A stretch of 50,023 nucleotides of DNA from Clostridium frigoris (GTDB taxonomy: Bacteria; Bacillota; Clostridia; Clostridiales; Clostridiaceae), in assembly GCF_018861865.1 (NCBI RefSeq), contig NZ_JAHLDV010000022.1, positions 1-50,023 on the forward strand. The letters are read 5' to 3'. Shown in pieces: positions 16,504-24,475 of the stretch. The notes beneath the pieces were generated by a model, which was given only the letters and a program-made list of their open reading frames with translations, ran no database searches and had not been told where the DNA came from. The position numbers were made by a program, and so were the translations under genes. Numbering within the stretch: position 1 is the stretch's first letter; each line of letters starts with the position of its first letter.

Positions 16504-17020
16504 TCATATCACGCTCTCTTTTCTTACCTATAATAAGCCTTGCACCAATAACAACTATTACAATACCAACTATTATCTGTGGAGCAATCCTAATTAAATC
16601 ACCTATATAATTATATACATTCTGTGGCATATATTGAGATAGGCTATTAATAATATTGTTAAATATCAAGTAGCCACCAAGAAGTATTAATAATATTCCT
16701 GAAAACAGGCTATGTTTTTTTAATACATTTTTATCTATTTTTACAATTTCATCAAGAGAAAATAAATACTTATCTTCTAAAAGTAAAAATTCTTCATCTG
16801 TCGAATACCTCTTGTTTAAGCAATCAAAAAATGAATAAAACCAAATTAACGGCAAAATAAAGAGAAGTGGTCCTATAGAAAGAAAACTTGATAGAAATAT
16901 TATGAAGAAAAATATTGTCATTAGTGATAGTCCCATCTTCATAAATCCCAAATACATATGCCCTGCACCAGGCATAAGTGAAAACCCAAAAGTTAAGAAT
17001 TTATTTTTTTCCTTTTTCAT
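16496..17020 (-). CDS. Membrane protein in the ECF sigma operon
   Basis: A 174-residue protein with an N-terminal block GFSLMPGAGHMYLGFMKMGLSLM (residues about 12-34) that resembles TM2-type or yhdX-like membrane domains, where a GxGxxYLG turn joins two helices. Further membrane segments lie near 35-65 and 107-122 and at 142-163. A Ggysty LLGGYLIFNN segment near 115 and IGARLIIGKK at the end resemble LiaF-TM repeats. It overlaps the anti-sigma gene by 20 bases and has a ggagg ribosome site inside it, so it is translationally coupled. Function is unknown; membership of an envelope-stress operon is inferred from position. Confidence 0.65.
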   Translation of the reverse strand: MKKEKNKFLTFGFSLMPGAGHMYLGFMKMGLSLMTIFFFIIFLSSFLSIGPLLFILPLIWFYSFFDCLNKRYSTDEEFLLLEDKYLFSLDEIVKIDKNVLKKHSLFSGILLILLGGYLIFNNIINSLSQYMPQNVYNYIGDLIRIAPQIIVGIVIVVIGARLIIGKKRERDMND

Positions 17021-17459
17021 TATTAAATACCTCCATATTAATTATTTTTCTCGAGAAATTGTTAAGACTTACACTAACTGTGTTTATTGAACTTAAACTT
17101 ATAGGGGTTACATCCAAGGGTTTATTTTTTGTATTTGCTAAAAGATTTAATGAATTTGAAAAAACAAATATTAACGCTATACTTGCTGCTGTTATTACCC
17201 TAAGAGAATAATATACAAACTGAGTATTACTTTTTTTCTTGTTTTTTATTTTACTTATCACCTCTTGCTCAAATCCTAAAGGAGCATCTGCAAGTTCATT
17301 ATCATTAAAACTCTCAGCTAAAACATCAGCACAGGTTTCACACAAACATATATGTTCTGACATTAAAACTAGTTCATTCTCACTTAAGGAACCATCTTTA
17401 AATTTTTGTAGCAAAGCTTTAGTTAAATGACCGTTTTCATTAAATAATGTATAACTCAC
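17001..17459 (-). CDS. Zinc-finger anti-sigma factor
   Basis: A 152-residue protein from a GTG start whose first two bases overlap the sigma-factor stop (atgtga), with ggagga six bases upstream; the longer ATG frame to 17477 would lie inside the ribosome site. The N-terminal part carries MSEHICLCETCADVL (HxxxCxxC, about residues 34-48), the zinc-binding anti-sigma (zf-HC2/ZAS) signature. One membrane segment follows at about 83-106 (VITAASIALIFVFSNSLNLLA), and a short extracytoplasmic tail follows. It should hold the ECF sigma factor at the membrane until a signal releases it. Confidence 0.82.
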   Translation of the reverse strand: MSYTLFNENGHLTKALLQKFKDGSLSENELVLMSEHICLCETCADVLAESFNDNELADAPLGFEQEVISKIKNKKKSNTQFVYYSLRVITAASIALIFVFSNSLNLLANTKNKPLDVTPISLSSINTVSVSLNNFSRKIINMEVFNNEKGKK

Positions 17460-17968
17460 ATACACTCCTCCTTCCATAAATTTTTAAGAAGCTTTTTTGA
17501 TCTATAAAGATGGGTTTGTAACGTTTTTAAACTTATCCCTGTATCTTTTGCCATATCTGAGAGTTTAATATCTTTACAAAAATAATTTACTGCAACTGCT
17601 CTATAAGGCTCTTTTAATCTTTCACATAAATTGTGTATTTTTTTCTTACTATGTTTCTCTAAAAGCACTTCCTCAGGCGTATCTCCTTTATCCTTTAAAC
17701 ACTCAAAATCTTCATCAGATAAACTATAAATTGCTCTTGCAGGACTTTTAAGAAAATCTTTACATTTGTTTATAGCAATTCTTGTAATCCAGGCCTTAAA
17801 ATTAACTCCATCAAATTTACTATAATTCATATAGGCAGACAAAAAGGTTTGTTGCGCTAAGTCCTCTGAATCAAAATAACTTTTAGTAAATGAAATACAA
17901 ATAGTGATGATTAAACGTTCATATTGTTTTATATAGTTTGAAAACTCTTCTTCTTGAATAACCATCAT
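17456..17968 (-). CDS. ECF-type RNA polymerase sigma factor
   Basis: A 170-residue group 4 sigma factor. Region 2 spans about residues 8-75, with DSEDLAQQTFLSAY (the -10 recognition and melting helix) near 32-45 and FKAWITRIAINKCKDFLK near 57-74. Region 4 spans about 105-160, with the HTH LSDMAKDTGISLKTLQTHLYRSKKLLKNL. It directs polymerase to its own set of promoters, very likely including its own. The operon order is sigma, anti-sigma, two membrane proteins, with overlaps at each joint, the standard layout of an envelope-responsive regulon. Confidence 0.92.
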   Translation of the reverse strand: MMVIQEEEFSNYIKQYERLIITICISFTKSYFDSEDLAQQTFLSAYMNYSKFDGVNFKAWITRIAINKCKDFLKSPARAIYSLSDEDFECLKDKGDTPEEVLLEKHSKKKIHNLCERLKEPYRAVAVNYFCKDIKLSDMAKDTGISLKTLQTHLYRSKKLLKNLWKEECM

Positions 17969-18143
17969 CCCCCATTTTTGTCCCTACACATAATATAACG
18001 ATTAAAAAATAAAAAACACTTCAATTATAAAATATTTCTACTTAATAACGATAAAGTCATAATTAATTGGTATAAAACATACACAAATTTTATTATTATT
18101 CATACTATATTAGTAGATATTAATACTGTAGGAGTTAAACATA

Positions 18144-18470
18144 ATGAGTAAGAAAGTATCAATTACTCTACCAGAGCATGTCTATAGTTTAGCATTAAAA
18201 AAATCTAAATTAACTCATGGGGATAATAATTTTTCTTCTTATTTACGTGAGCTAATAATCAAAGAATTTACAGAGGATGAGCTTAAAACAGAGCTAATTA
18301 AACTTACTGAGCCCCTATGGCTTGGAATTACAAAAACAGCTGATTACAGCTCAACTTGTAAGGTATGTACTAACCCAATTTCTCCCGGTGACATAATTTG
18401 TTATACAGACCTAGGATTTCAAGAAGTATATAAAAATTGGGTCCATAAAAATTGTTGCAGAAAAGAATAA
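18144..18470 (+). CDS. Ribbon-helix-helix plus zinc-knuckle small protein
   Basis: A 108-residue protein. Residues 3-45 (KKVSITLPEHVYSLALKKS..., SSYLRELIIKEF) fit a ribbon-helix-helix DNA-binding domain. The C-terminal half has CKVC at about 73-76, then C near 90 and HKNCC near 101-105, which may bind a metal. I know no named family with this pairing. It is divergent from the ECF sigma operon (175-bp spacer) and ends in a hairpin at 18469-18522. It may be a small metal-dependent regulator; this is inference. Confidence 0.6.
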   Translation: MSKKVSITLPEHVYSLALKKSKLTHGDNNFSSYLRELIIKEFTEDELKTELIKLTEPLWLGITKTADYSSTCKVCTNPISPGDIICYTDLGFQEVYKNWVHKNCCRKE

Positions 18471-18522
18471 AATGGCTATATCAAAATAATTCAAATAATT
18501 ATTTTTATATAGCCACCATTTT
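18469..18522. terminator. Hairpin after the RHH gene
   Basis: The arms aaaatggctata and tatagccaccatttt pair with a 3-base bulge, and a short AT dyad forms the apex; the plus strand continues into tttgttttt. It overlaps the stop codon of the gene. Confidence 0.7.
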
Positions 18523-18579
18523 GTTTTTGTTTATTAAAGTAATATCAATTTTTTTTTCTAACTAAAATATATTAGCTTT

Positions 18580-19935
18580 CTAATTTTTAAAGCTATGTAT
18601 AGGTGCTGGAATCCTTCCACCACGGTTTATAAAATCGTCACTTGAAAATTCACTTACCTTCATAACTGGTGCACGTCCAAGAAGTCCACCGAATTCTACA
18701 CTGTCACCAACCTTTTTACCTGGCGCTGGTATAAGCCTTGTTGCAGTAGTTTTATTATTAATCATTCCAATTGCACACTCATCTGCAATAATTGCTGATA
18801 TAGTTTCTGCAGAAGTGTCTCCTGGGATAGCAATCATATCAAGTCCTACTGAGCAAACACAAGTCATAGCTTCGAGTTTTTCAATATTTATAGCTCCCTT
18901 TTCTACGGCTTCAATCATTCCCTCATCCTCACTTACTGGTATAAATGCGCCACTTAGACCACCAACAGAACCTGAAGCCATTATTCCACCTTTTTTAACT
19001 GCATCATTGAGCATTGCTAGTGCACAAGTTGTTCCGTGAGTTCCACATGCCTCAAGACCCATTTCCTCGAGTATTCTAGCAACACTATCACCTATTGCAG
19101 GTGTTGGTGCCAATGATAAATCTACTATTCCAAAAGGTACATCGAGCCTCTTTGCAGCTTCCATTCCAACTAATTGACCCATTCTTGTTATTTTAAATGC
19201 AGTTTTCTTTATTACCTCAGCTACAACACCAAAATCAGCACCCTTTACTTTCTCTAGGGCGACTTTTACTGTACCTGGGCCACTTATTCCTACATTTAAT
19301 GTACACTCAGGTTCTCCCACTCCGTGAAAAGCTCCTGCCATGAAAGGATTATCATCTACTGCATTTGCAAAGACTACAATTTTCGCGCAACCAAGACCAT
19401 CTCTGTCTGCAGTTAATCTTGCAGCTTCCTTAATAACTTGACCCATTTCACGAACTCCATCCATATTAATTCCAACTTTAGAACTTGCAACACTCACTGA
19501 TGAGCATACCCTTTCAGTGACTCTCATAGCCTCAGGTATAGATGCAATTAATCTATGATCACCAGTAGTGTATCCTTTATGAATTAATGCAGAAAATCCT
19601 CCAATAAAGTTTACTCCTAACTCATTTGCAATCTTATCAAGCATTATTGCATACTCTACATAGTTCTCATCCGTAGACGCTCCTGCAATCAAAGAAATAG
19701 GTGTAACTGATATTCTTTTATTTATTATTGGCACACCATATTCTAGAGCCAAATCGTCTCCTACCTTAACTAGGTTTCCAGCAAGTCTCATAATTTTTTC
19801 GTAAATTCTAGCTCTAGCCTTTTTACCGTCAGAATCACAGCAATCAAGTAGAGATATCCCCATAGTAAGTGTTCTAATATCTAACTTTTCATCCTCTAAC
19901 ATTTTTACTGTTTCCGTTATTTGATTAATATTCAC
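18580..19935 (-). CDS. UPF0210 / PFL-family protein (DUF711)
   Basis: A 451-residue protein of the conserved UPF0210 family, full length. The opening [32 protein letters not shown] is family-typical, and conserved Gly-rich and Cys-containing segments ([43 protein letters not shown]) lie near 295-340. The family has a TIM-barrel-like or ferredoxin-like fold by structure, with no proven reaction. It sits 10 bases after an ACT-domain protein (UPF0237), and this pair is conserved across many Firmicutes. Here the pair is led by a glycine riboswitch, which ties it to glycine or one-carbon supply. No membrane segment or signal peptide is present. Confidence 0.88.
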   Translation of the reverse strand: MNINQITETVKMLEDEKLDIRTLTMGISLLDCCDSDGKKARARIYEKIMRLAGNLVKVGDDLALEYGVPIINKRISVTPISLIAGASTDENYVEYAIMLDKIANELGVNFIGGFSALIHKGYTTGDHRLIASIPEAMRVTERVCSSVSVASSKVGINMDGVREMGQVIKEAARLTADRDGLGCAKIVVFANAVDDNPFMAGAFHGVGEPECTLNVGISGPGTVKVALEKVKGADFGVVAEVIKKTAFKITRMGQLVGMEAAKRLDVPFGIVDLSLAPTPAIGDSVARILEEMGLEACGTHGTTCALAMLNDAVKKGGIMASGSVGGLSGAFIPVSEDEGMIEAVEKGAINIEKLEAMTCVCSVGLDMIAIPGDTSAETISAIIADECAIGMINNKTTATRLIPAPGKKVGDSVEFGGLLGRAPVMKVSEFSSDDFINRGGRIPAPIHSFKN

Positions 19936-19945
19936 TTTCTACCTC

Positions 19946-20215
19946 CTATACAAGATGCATTGAATTAAATACGTCCTCATGTTGCATTTTTATTGAAACT
20001 TTTAAATTTTTACCTTTCTCCATTAATAATTCGGTTAGTTCCTTTAAAGAAATATTAATATTATCCAAATCTACAAGCATTACCATAGTAAAAAATTCTT
20101 GCATAATAGTTTGACTAATGTCTAAAATATTAGCATTTTTTTCAAATAATAAATTGGATACATTTGCAATTATACCTACCCTATCTTTCCCAATTACAGT
20201 TAATACAGCCTTCAT
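19946..20215 (-). CDS. ACT-domain protein UPF0237
   Basis: An 89-residue protein made of one ACT domain (MKAVLTVIGKDRVGIIANVSNLLFEKNANILDISQT is the standard first half, described here by its key parts KDRVGIIA and ANILDISQT). ACT domains bind amino acids, commonly glycine, serine or branched-chain ones, to control a partner enzyme. Relatives are the GcvR-type regulators. The start follows an aggagg ribosome site and the riboswitch expression platform. It probably senses an amino acid for its partner UPF0210; the ligand is not shown by sequence, but the riboswitch suggests glycine. Confidence 0.9.
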   Translation of the reverse strand: MKAVLTVIGKDRVGIIANVSNLLFEKNANILDISQTIMQEFFTMVMLVDLDNINISLKELTELLMEKGKNLKVSIKMQHEDVFNSMHLV

Positions 20216-20238
20216 TTTTCTCCTCCTCTTTTAATCAC

Positions 20239-20267
20239 AAAAAAAAGCCGAATAGATAATATTCGAC
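20239..20267 (-). terminator. Riboswitch-controlled terminator
   Basis: On the minus strand an 8-bp stem (gtcgaata / tattcggc, one G-U) with loop ttatc is followed by eight T. A nine-base segment inside it (minus aatattatc, 20255-20263) is perfectly complementary to the sequence just 3' of the aptamer (20278-20286), so an antiterminator can form instead. Confidence 0.82.
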
Positions 20268-20277
20268 CCTTGAAATC

Positions 20278-20385
20278 AATATTATCCCCTGTCCTTTTAC
20301 CTGAGAGTTTCACTAGCTTTCACAAGTTTTCTCCTTCGGTGCTCAATTTGAGTCTCTCCAAGGGCTCGTCCTATAACAGTCATAT
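20278..20385 (-). promoter_or_regulatory. Glycine riboswitch (gcvT type, single aptamer)
   Basis: Reading the minus strand, the glycine-aptamer consensus is clear: aggacgagccc, ggagagactc, gcaccgaaggag, then aaactctcaggtaaaagg followed by acag. A short P1 forms between ctgt near 20378 and acag near 20289. Only one complete aptamer is visible, so this is a singlet type, possibly with a ghost partner upstream in 20400-20460. It leads the UPF0237-UPF0210 pair. In Bacillus the gcvT switch turns genes on with glycine; the platform here (terminator 20239-20267 against antiterminator) can act similarly, but the sign is inferred. Confidence 0.88.
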
Positions 20386-20544
20386 CCGTGCGGTACCTAA
20401 AAGATTTACTTTTTGGGTGTATAGATATTCTATACTCTTCTGCTATAATCATCCGAACTATTTAGTTGTAAGTTATTATTGTTATAATAACAGTTTTACT
20501 AACTAATTTCAACTTATTCTATTAAATTCTATATTTATTGAGTT

Positions 20545-20568
20545 AAAAAAGATGCCTATAGAGGCACC
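20545..20568 (-). terminator. Terminator of lon
   Basis: On the minus strand a 7-bp stem (ggtgcct / aggcatc) with a 4-base loop is followed by six T, 14 bases past the lon stop. Confidence 0.85.
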
Positions 20569-20581
20569 TTTTATAAATATC

Positions 20582-22969
20582 TTATATTTGATTTGCTTTA
20601 ATTTTTATTTCTGAAGAAATATCAGGATTAAATACATGTTCTATTCTAGGTAGTGATATTCCTAGTGTTTCACGAAGAACATCCTCTACTGTTTCTACAG
20701 TTTTAATAGTTAACAAACTCTTAACTTCTTCTGGCACCTCCTTTAAGTCAACTAAATTTTCCTTAGGAATTAATATTTTTGTTATACCAGCTCTCTGAGC
20801 TCCAATTAGTTTTTCCTTAAGTCCACCTATTGGAAGTACTGCTCCTCTTAACGTAATTTCTCCAGTCATTGCAAGTTTTGGATCCACCTTTATGCCTGTT
20901 ACAAGCGAAGCAAGTGCTGTTAATAATGTAATTCCAGCTGATGGACCATCTTTAGGAACAGATCCTGACGGAACATGAATATGAAGATCTCTTTCCTTAA
21001 AGTTTATAGAATTCATTGGTAACCTTGATTTAAGTAAACTTAAAGATATCCTTGCAGACTCTTTCATAACATCTCCTAATTGTCCTGTTAATATAACTTG
21101 TCCACTTCCTAACATGTCAGTAGCTTCAATAAATAGTATTTCTCCACCTACCGATGTCCATGCAAGTCCTGTGACTACTCCTGGTGGGTTATCCTTTTGA
21201 GCCTTATCATGACTTGAAACTTTTCTACCAAGTAAATCGTCTAGCTCAGTTTCAGTAACAGTAAATGGTAACTCTCCCTTATGTGATACAATCTTTTCTG
21301 AAGTAATTCTTGCAAGGGTAGCTAGTTGTTTTTTCAGTCCACGAACACCAGCCTCCATCGTATATTCACTAATTATTTTTTGCAAAGCTCCATCTTCAAT
21401 AACTAACTGTTCTTTATTTAATCCATGTTCTTCAAGTATTTCAGGTATTAAATGATTTTTTCCAATATGAAATTTTTCATTTATAGTATAACTAGATATT
21501 TGGATTATCTCCATTCTATCAAGTAGAGGCCTTGGAATATTCTCTAAAGAGTTAGCCGTTGCTATAAAGAATACTTCTGATAAATCATAAGGTAAATCCA
21601 AATAATGATCAGTAAAGCTATTGTTTTGCTCTGGATCTAATACTTCAAGTAAAGCACTAGCTGGATCTCCATTATAACCAGTCATTAGCTTGTCTACTTC
21701 ATCTAAGACCATAACTGGATTCATTTCTCCTGCTTTTTTAATGCTTTGAATGATTCTTCCTGGCATTGCGCCAATGTAAGTTCTTCTATGTCCTCTTATT
21801 TCAGCTTCATCACGTATGCCACCTAAACTTAATCTTATATATTTTCTATCCAGTGCCTGTGCAATACTTTTACCTAAACTAGTTTTGCCAGTACCTGGAG
21901 GTCCAACTAATAATAAAATAGAACCTTTTTTATCTTTTTTAAGCTGCATTACCGCTAAATGTTGCAAAATTCTATCTTTAACCTTATCTAGCCCATAATG
22001 CTGCTGGTCAAGTATTCGCCTTGCTTCTCCTAAATTAATAACCTTTTGTTCAGACTTTTTCCAAGGAAGTTTAACTAATAAATCCAAATAGTTACGTACA
22101 ATATTATATTCAGCGCTATTCTCGCTTTGTCTTTCTAATTTTTCAAGTTCATCTAAAGCAGCGTCTTTTATTTCAGTTGGCATTTGGGCCTCTTCAATTT
22201 TATCTATATACTTTTTATCTTTCTTCGCACTTTCACTTTTACCTTCATCCAATTCACTTTGAATCGCTTTTAGTTGATCTCTTAATACTGACTCTCTATA
22301 TCCTTTATTAGCTTTTTGAGTGAATTTTTCTGCCATCTCAAGTTGCAATTTTAGAGCCTCCTTTTGTTTTAAGATGTAATCCATAAACTTAAGGCTTCTC
22401 TCTTTTAATGATTTAATTTTAATTAATTCATATTTTTCTGAGTTTGTTAGTGGCATAAATTGAGTAAGATGAGCCATTAGTGCATTTAGTTCCTTTTGCT
22501 CTTCTACCATATTCATAAACTGATCTGATCCCTTAAATCTTTCGCTAACCTCACGAGTAACCTTTTTAATATACTCGATCATTTCTTCTTGACCCTTTTC
22601 ATTAAGATCAATAATATCTGGTGTTACCTCAAATTCTACGCGTATAAAACCACTCTCAATAGTAAGCTCACTAACTTCAACCCTATCTAATGTTTTAATT
22701 TTTACTTGATATCCTTTTTCTGTTTTCTCAACTTCATTTACATGAAAGGAAACGCCAACTCTATGAAAATCTTCTTCTTTTAACTGACTCTGATTAAAGT
22801 TTTGTTTTAAGGGTAAAGCGATACTAAATTGCTCCTCATCATCTAAGTTTTTTAGTTCTTCTTCACTAATCTTATTTAGTTTTAAAGTATAAGCCATTCC
22901 TGGCAATAAAACTATATCTGCAACAGGAATTACCATTCCCTCTTTATTTTTTATATCTAAACTCATCAT
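20582..22969 (-). CDS. lon: ATP-dependent protease La (LonA)
   Basis: About 795 residues from the chosen start, full length for LonA. The N-terminal substrate-binding (LON) domain covers about residues 10-195. The AAA+ module has Walker A GPPGTGKT at 356-363, Walker B VMVLDEVDK near 420, and sensor DRM. The Ser-Lys protease domain has its nucleophile in DGPSAGITLL (about S677) and the lysine in GGLKEKLIGA (about K720). It degrades damaged and regulatory proteins in the cytosol. The start is taken at 22969 because aaggaagg sits nine bases before it; upstream ATG codons at 22996 and 22978 lie in or before that site. It follows a TetR gene across a 50-base spacer with operator-like repeats, so it may be controlled by that repressor, which is unusual for lon. 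Confidence 0.95.
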   Translation of the reverse strand: MMSLDIKNKEGMVIPVADIVLLPGMAYTLKLNKISEEELKNLDDEEQFSIALPLKQNFNQSQLKEEDFHRVGVSFHVNEVEKTEKGYQVKIKTLDRVEVSELTIESGFIRVEFEVTPDIIDLNEKGQEEMIEYIKKVTREVSERFKGSDQFMNMVEEQKELNALMAHLTQFMPLTNSEKYELIKIKSLKERSLKFMDYILKQKEALKLQLEMAEKFTQKANKGYRESVLRDQLKAIQSELDEGKSESAKKDKKYIDKIEEAQMPTEIKDAALDELEKLERQSENSAEYNIVRNYLDLLVKLPWKKSEQKVINLGEARRILDQQHYGLDKVKDRILQHLAVMQLKKDKKGSILLLVGPPGTGKTSLGKSIAQALDRKYIRLSLGGIRDEAEIRGHRRTYIGAMPGRIIQSIKKAGEMNPVMVLDEVDKLMTGYNGDPASALLEVLDPEQNNSFTDHYLDLPYDLSEVFFIATANSLENIPRPLLDRMEIIQISSYTINEKFHIGKNHLIPEILEEHGLNKEQLVIEDGALQKIISEYTMEAGVRGLKKQLATLARITSEKIVSHKGELPFTVTETELDDLLGRKVSSHDKAQKDNPPGVVTGLAWTSVGGEILFIEATDMLGSGQVILTGQLGDVMKESARISLSLLKSRLPMNSINFKERDLHIHVPSGSVPKDGPSAGITLLTALASLVTGIKVDPKLAMTGEITLRGAVLPIGGLKEKLIGAQRAGITKILIPKENLVDLKEVPEEVKSLLTIKTVETVEDVLRETLGISLPRIEHVFNPDISSEIKIKANQI

Positions 22970-22991
22970 TATAATCATCCTTCCTTTTGAT

Positions 22992-23017
22992 AACATTCAT
23001 AAGTGAATGTTCGTTTA
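22992..23017. promoter_or_regulatory. TetR-type operator between tetR and lon
   Basis: A dyad aacattca-taag-tgaatgtt (22992-23011) overlaps tgaatgttcgttta (23004-23017), which matches 13 of 14 bases with the motif tgaatgatcgttta found upstream of tetR (23609-23622, minus strand). Two copies of one motif flanking a TetR gene suggest its binding sites. Confidence 0.55.
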
Positions 23018-23018
23018 A

Positions 23019-23582
23019 TTAAACTAATAAAGCATCTTGTATTATTGTAATCAGCTCTTTTAGTAAATTATCTTTTTCAACTTCTCTAATGCATTGGTTA
23101 CTCGCAATAGACTTTACTGGAAAAAAAAGTATTGCTATCAAATTATCATTTTGAATATTCTTAAGCACTTTTTTCTCCTTCATTTCCTCAAACAAATTAT
23201 TCAAATTTTTTATGCCTTTTCGATCTAAACAATGACAAGCTAAGGCTGGACAACTGGAGAATTGATCCACAAAATGAAATATTTCTCCATTTTCTTTAAT
23301 GTAGGTATAGTACCCTCTAGCCAATATTTCAATAAGCTCATGTCCATCCATATTCTTATAAACCATACTTAGTAAATAATCAAATATCTCTTCAGAATAC
23401 TCATAATATATATCTTGAAACATAATTTCTTTATTCTCGTAATAAATATAAACAGTAGCTGGGGAAACCCCTGCCTCTTTTGCAATTTTTGAAATAGAAG
23501 TACCATGAAAACCTAATTCAAGTATTAGTTTAACAACTGCTTCCTTTATACTTTTTTCTTTTTCATCATCTTTTCTTCTCAT
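23019..23582 (-). CDS. TetR/AcrR family transcriptional regulator
   Basis: A 187-residue repressor. The N-terminal HTH is classical: IKEAVVKLILELGFHGTSISKIAKEAGVSPATVYIYYENKEIMFQ, with recognition helix around SPATVYIYY at about residues 38-46. The C-terminal ligand and dimerisation domain (about 55-187) contains several Cys (SCPALACHCLDRKG near 108) and is not recognisable as a named subfamily. It lies directly upstream of lon in the same direction; matching operator-like motifs precede both. Such regulators usually control transport or lipid genes, so a protease partner is odd. The ligand is unknown. Confidence 0.9.
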   Translation of the reverse strand: MRRKDDEKEKSIKEAVVKLILELGFHGTSISKIAKEAGVSPATVYIYYENKEIMFQDIYYEYSEEIFDYLLSMVYKNMDGHELIEILARGYYTYIKENGEIFHFVDQFSSCPALACHCLDRKGIKNLNNLFEEMKEKKVLKNIQNDNLIAILFFPVKSIASNQCIREVEKDNLLKELITIIQDALLV

Positions 23583-23608
23583 CTAAACACCTCTACTAAT
23601 TTCTATAA

Positions 23609-23622
23609 TAAACGATCATTCA
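23609..23622. promoter_or_regulatory. Putative TetR operator upstream of tetR
   Basis: The site reads tgaatgatcgttta on the minus strand and is a 10-of-14 palindrome with symmetric purine/pyrimidine exchanges. It lies about 27 bases before the tetR start codon. The near-identical copy at 23004-23017 supports autoregulation. Confidence 0.5.
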
Positions 23623-23677
23623 TTTATTGTCAAGTGTTATATATTAAAATTTATATTATAATTTTATTTTTAAATAA

Positions 23678-24475
23678 CTAGGAATTAAAACCAATAATCT
23701 GGTTTCTACCCATGTCCTTGGCTTCATATAAAGCATTATCTGCAATCCTTACAAATCAGTAATTGTAATCTCATCATTCGGTATAACAGATAAAACACCT
23801 AATGTTACAGTTACGATATCCCCTACCTTTGAAAATTTATGAGGCATTGATAGCTCTTCCACATTAATCATAGTCCATTTTAGAAGAAATATCGATTGCT
23901 TTAGAAAAATATTTTTCACATTCCACATAATTTGTTTTTTTCTCATGTATTAAAGCAATTATCCCATATGCTTTTGCTAAACCAATTTTGTGATCATTAT
24001 TAATTAAATATATAAGAGATTCATTTAAATATTCCAGTGCTTTATCAAAGTTACCGAGTTGGTACTGTACATTACCAAGATTCAAAAGTACACCACCAAA
24101 GGTAGCTTTGTAGTTCAACTTTCTGTCAAGATTAACAGCCTAATTGTAATATATAATAGCCTCTTCATAACATCTAAGAAGTCTATATATCTCAACAATT
24201 CTATTCTAAATTTTTGCAGTATAGTATTCATACGTATTCTTAAAATAATTTTTACTATCTGTTATTTTGTTTGCAATTTTTTCGGCATAATTATAGTATT
24301 CTAAACTCTTTTCGTATTCTCCAGCATCAAAATAAGTATCCCCTATAGTTAAATATATAAGTATTTGCAAATCACATATACTTTGTCTTTGAGATATCTT
24401 TATTGAATCAAATAAATGTGGCATTGCCTTTTCATATTTGCTCATATTTAAATAAGCGTACTGTCAACAATATTC
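23678..24475 (-). pseudogene. Decayed TPR-GGDEF (diguanylate cyclase) gene
   Basis: Minus-strand remnants of one gene. TPR-like repeats run from 24475 to about 23865 in one frame (YLNMSKYEKAMPHLFDSI, YFDAGEYEKSLEYYNYAEK, YEEAIIYYN, YQLGNFDKALEYLNES) but are broken by two in-frame TAG codons near 24213 and 24138. The frame then changes at 23865-23870 into the tail of a GGDEF domain (VEELSMPHKFSKVGD.. VTVTLGVLS) and shifts again near 23753 into IADNALYEAKDMGRNQIIG, the usual GGDEF end. The middle of the GGDEF domain, including the active site, is missing and the N-terminus is cut at the stop of the MATE gene. It cannot make an active cyclase. The three short frames in this region are its pieces, not genes. 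Confidence 0.85.
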
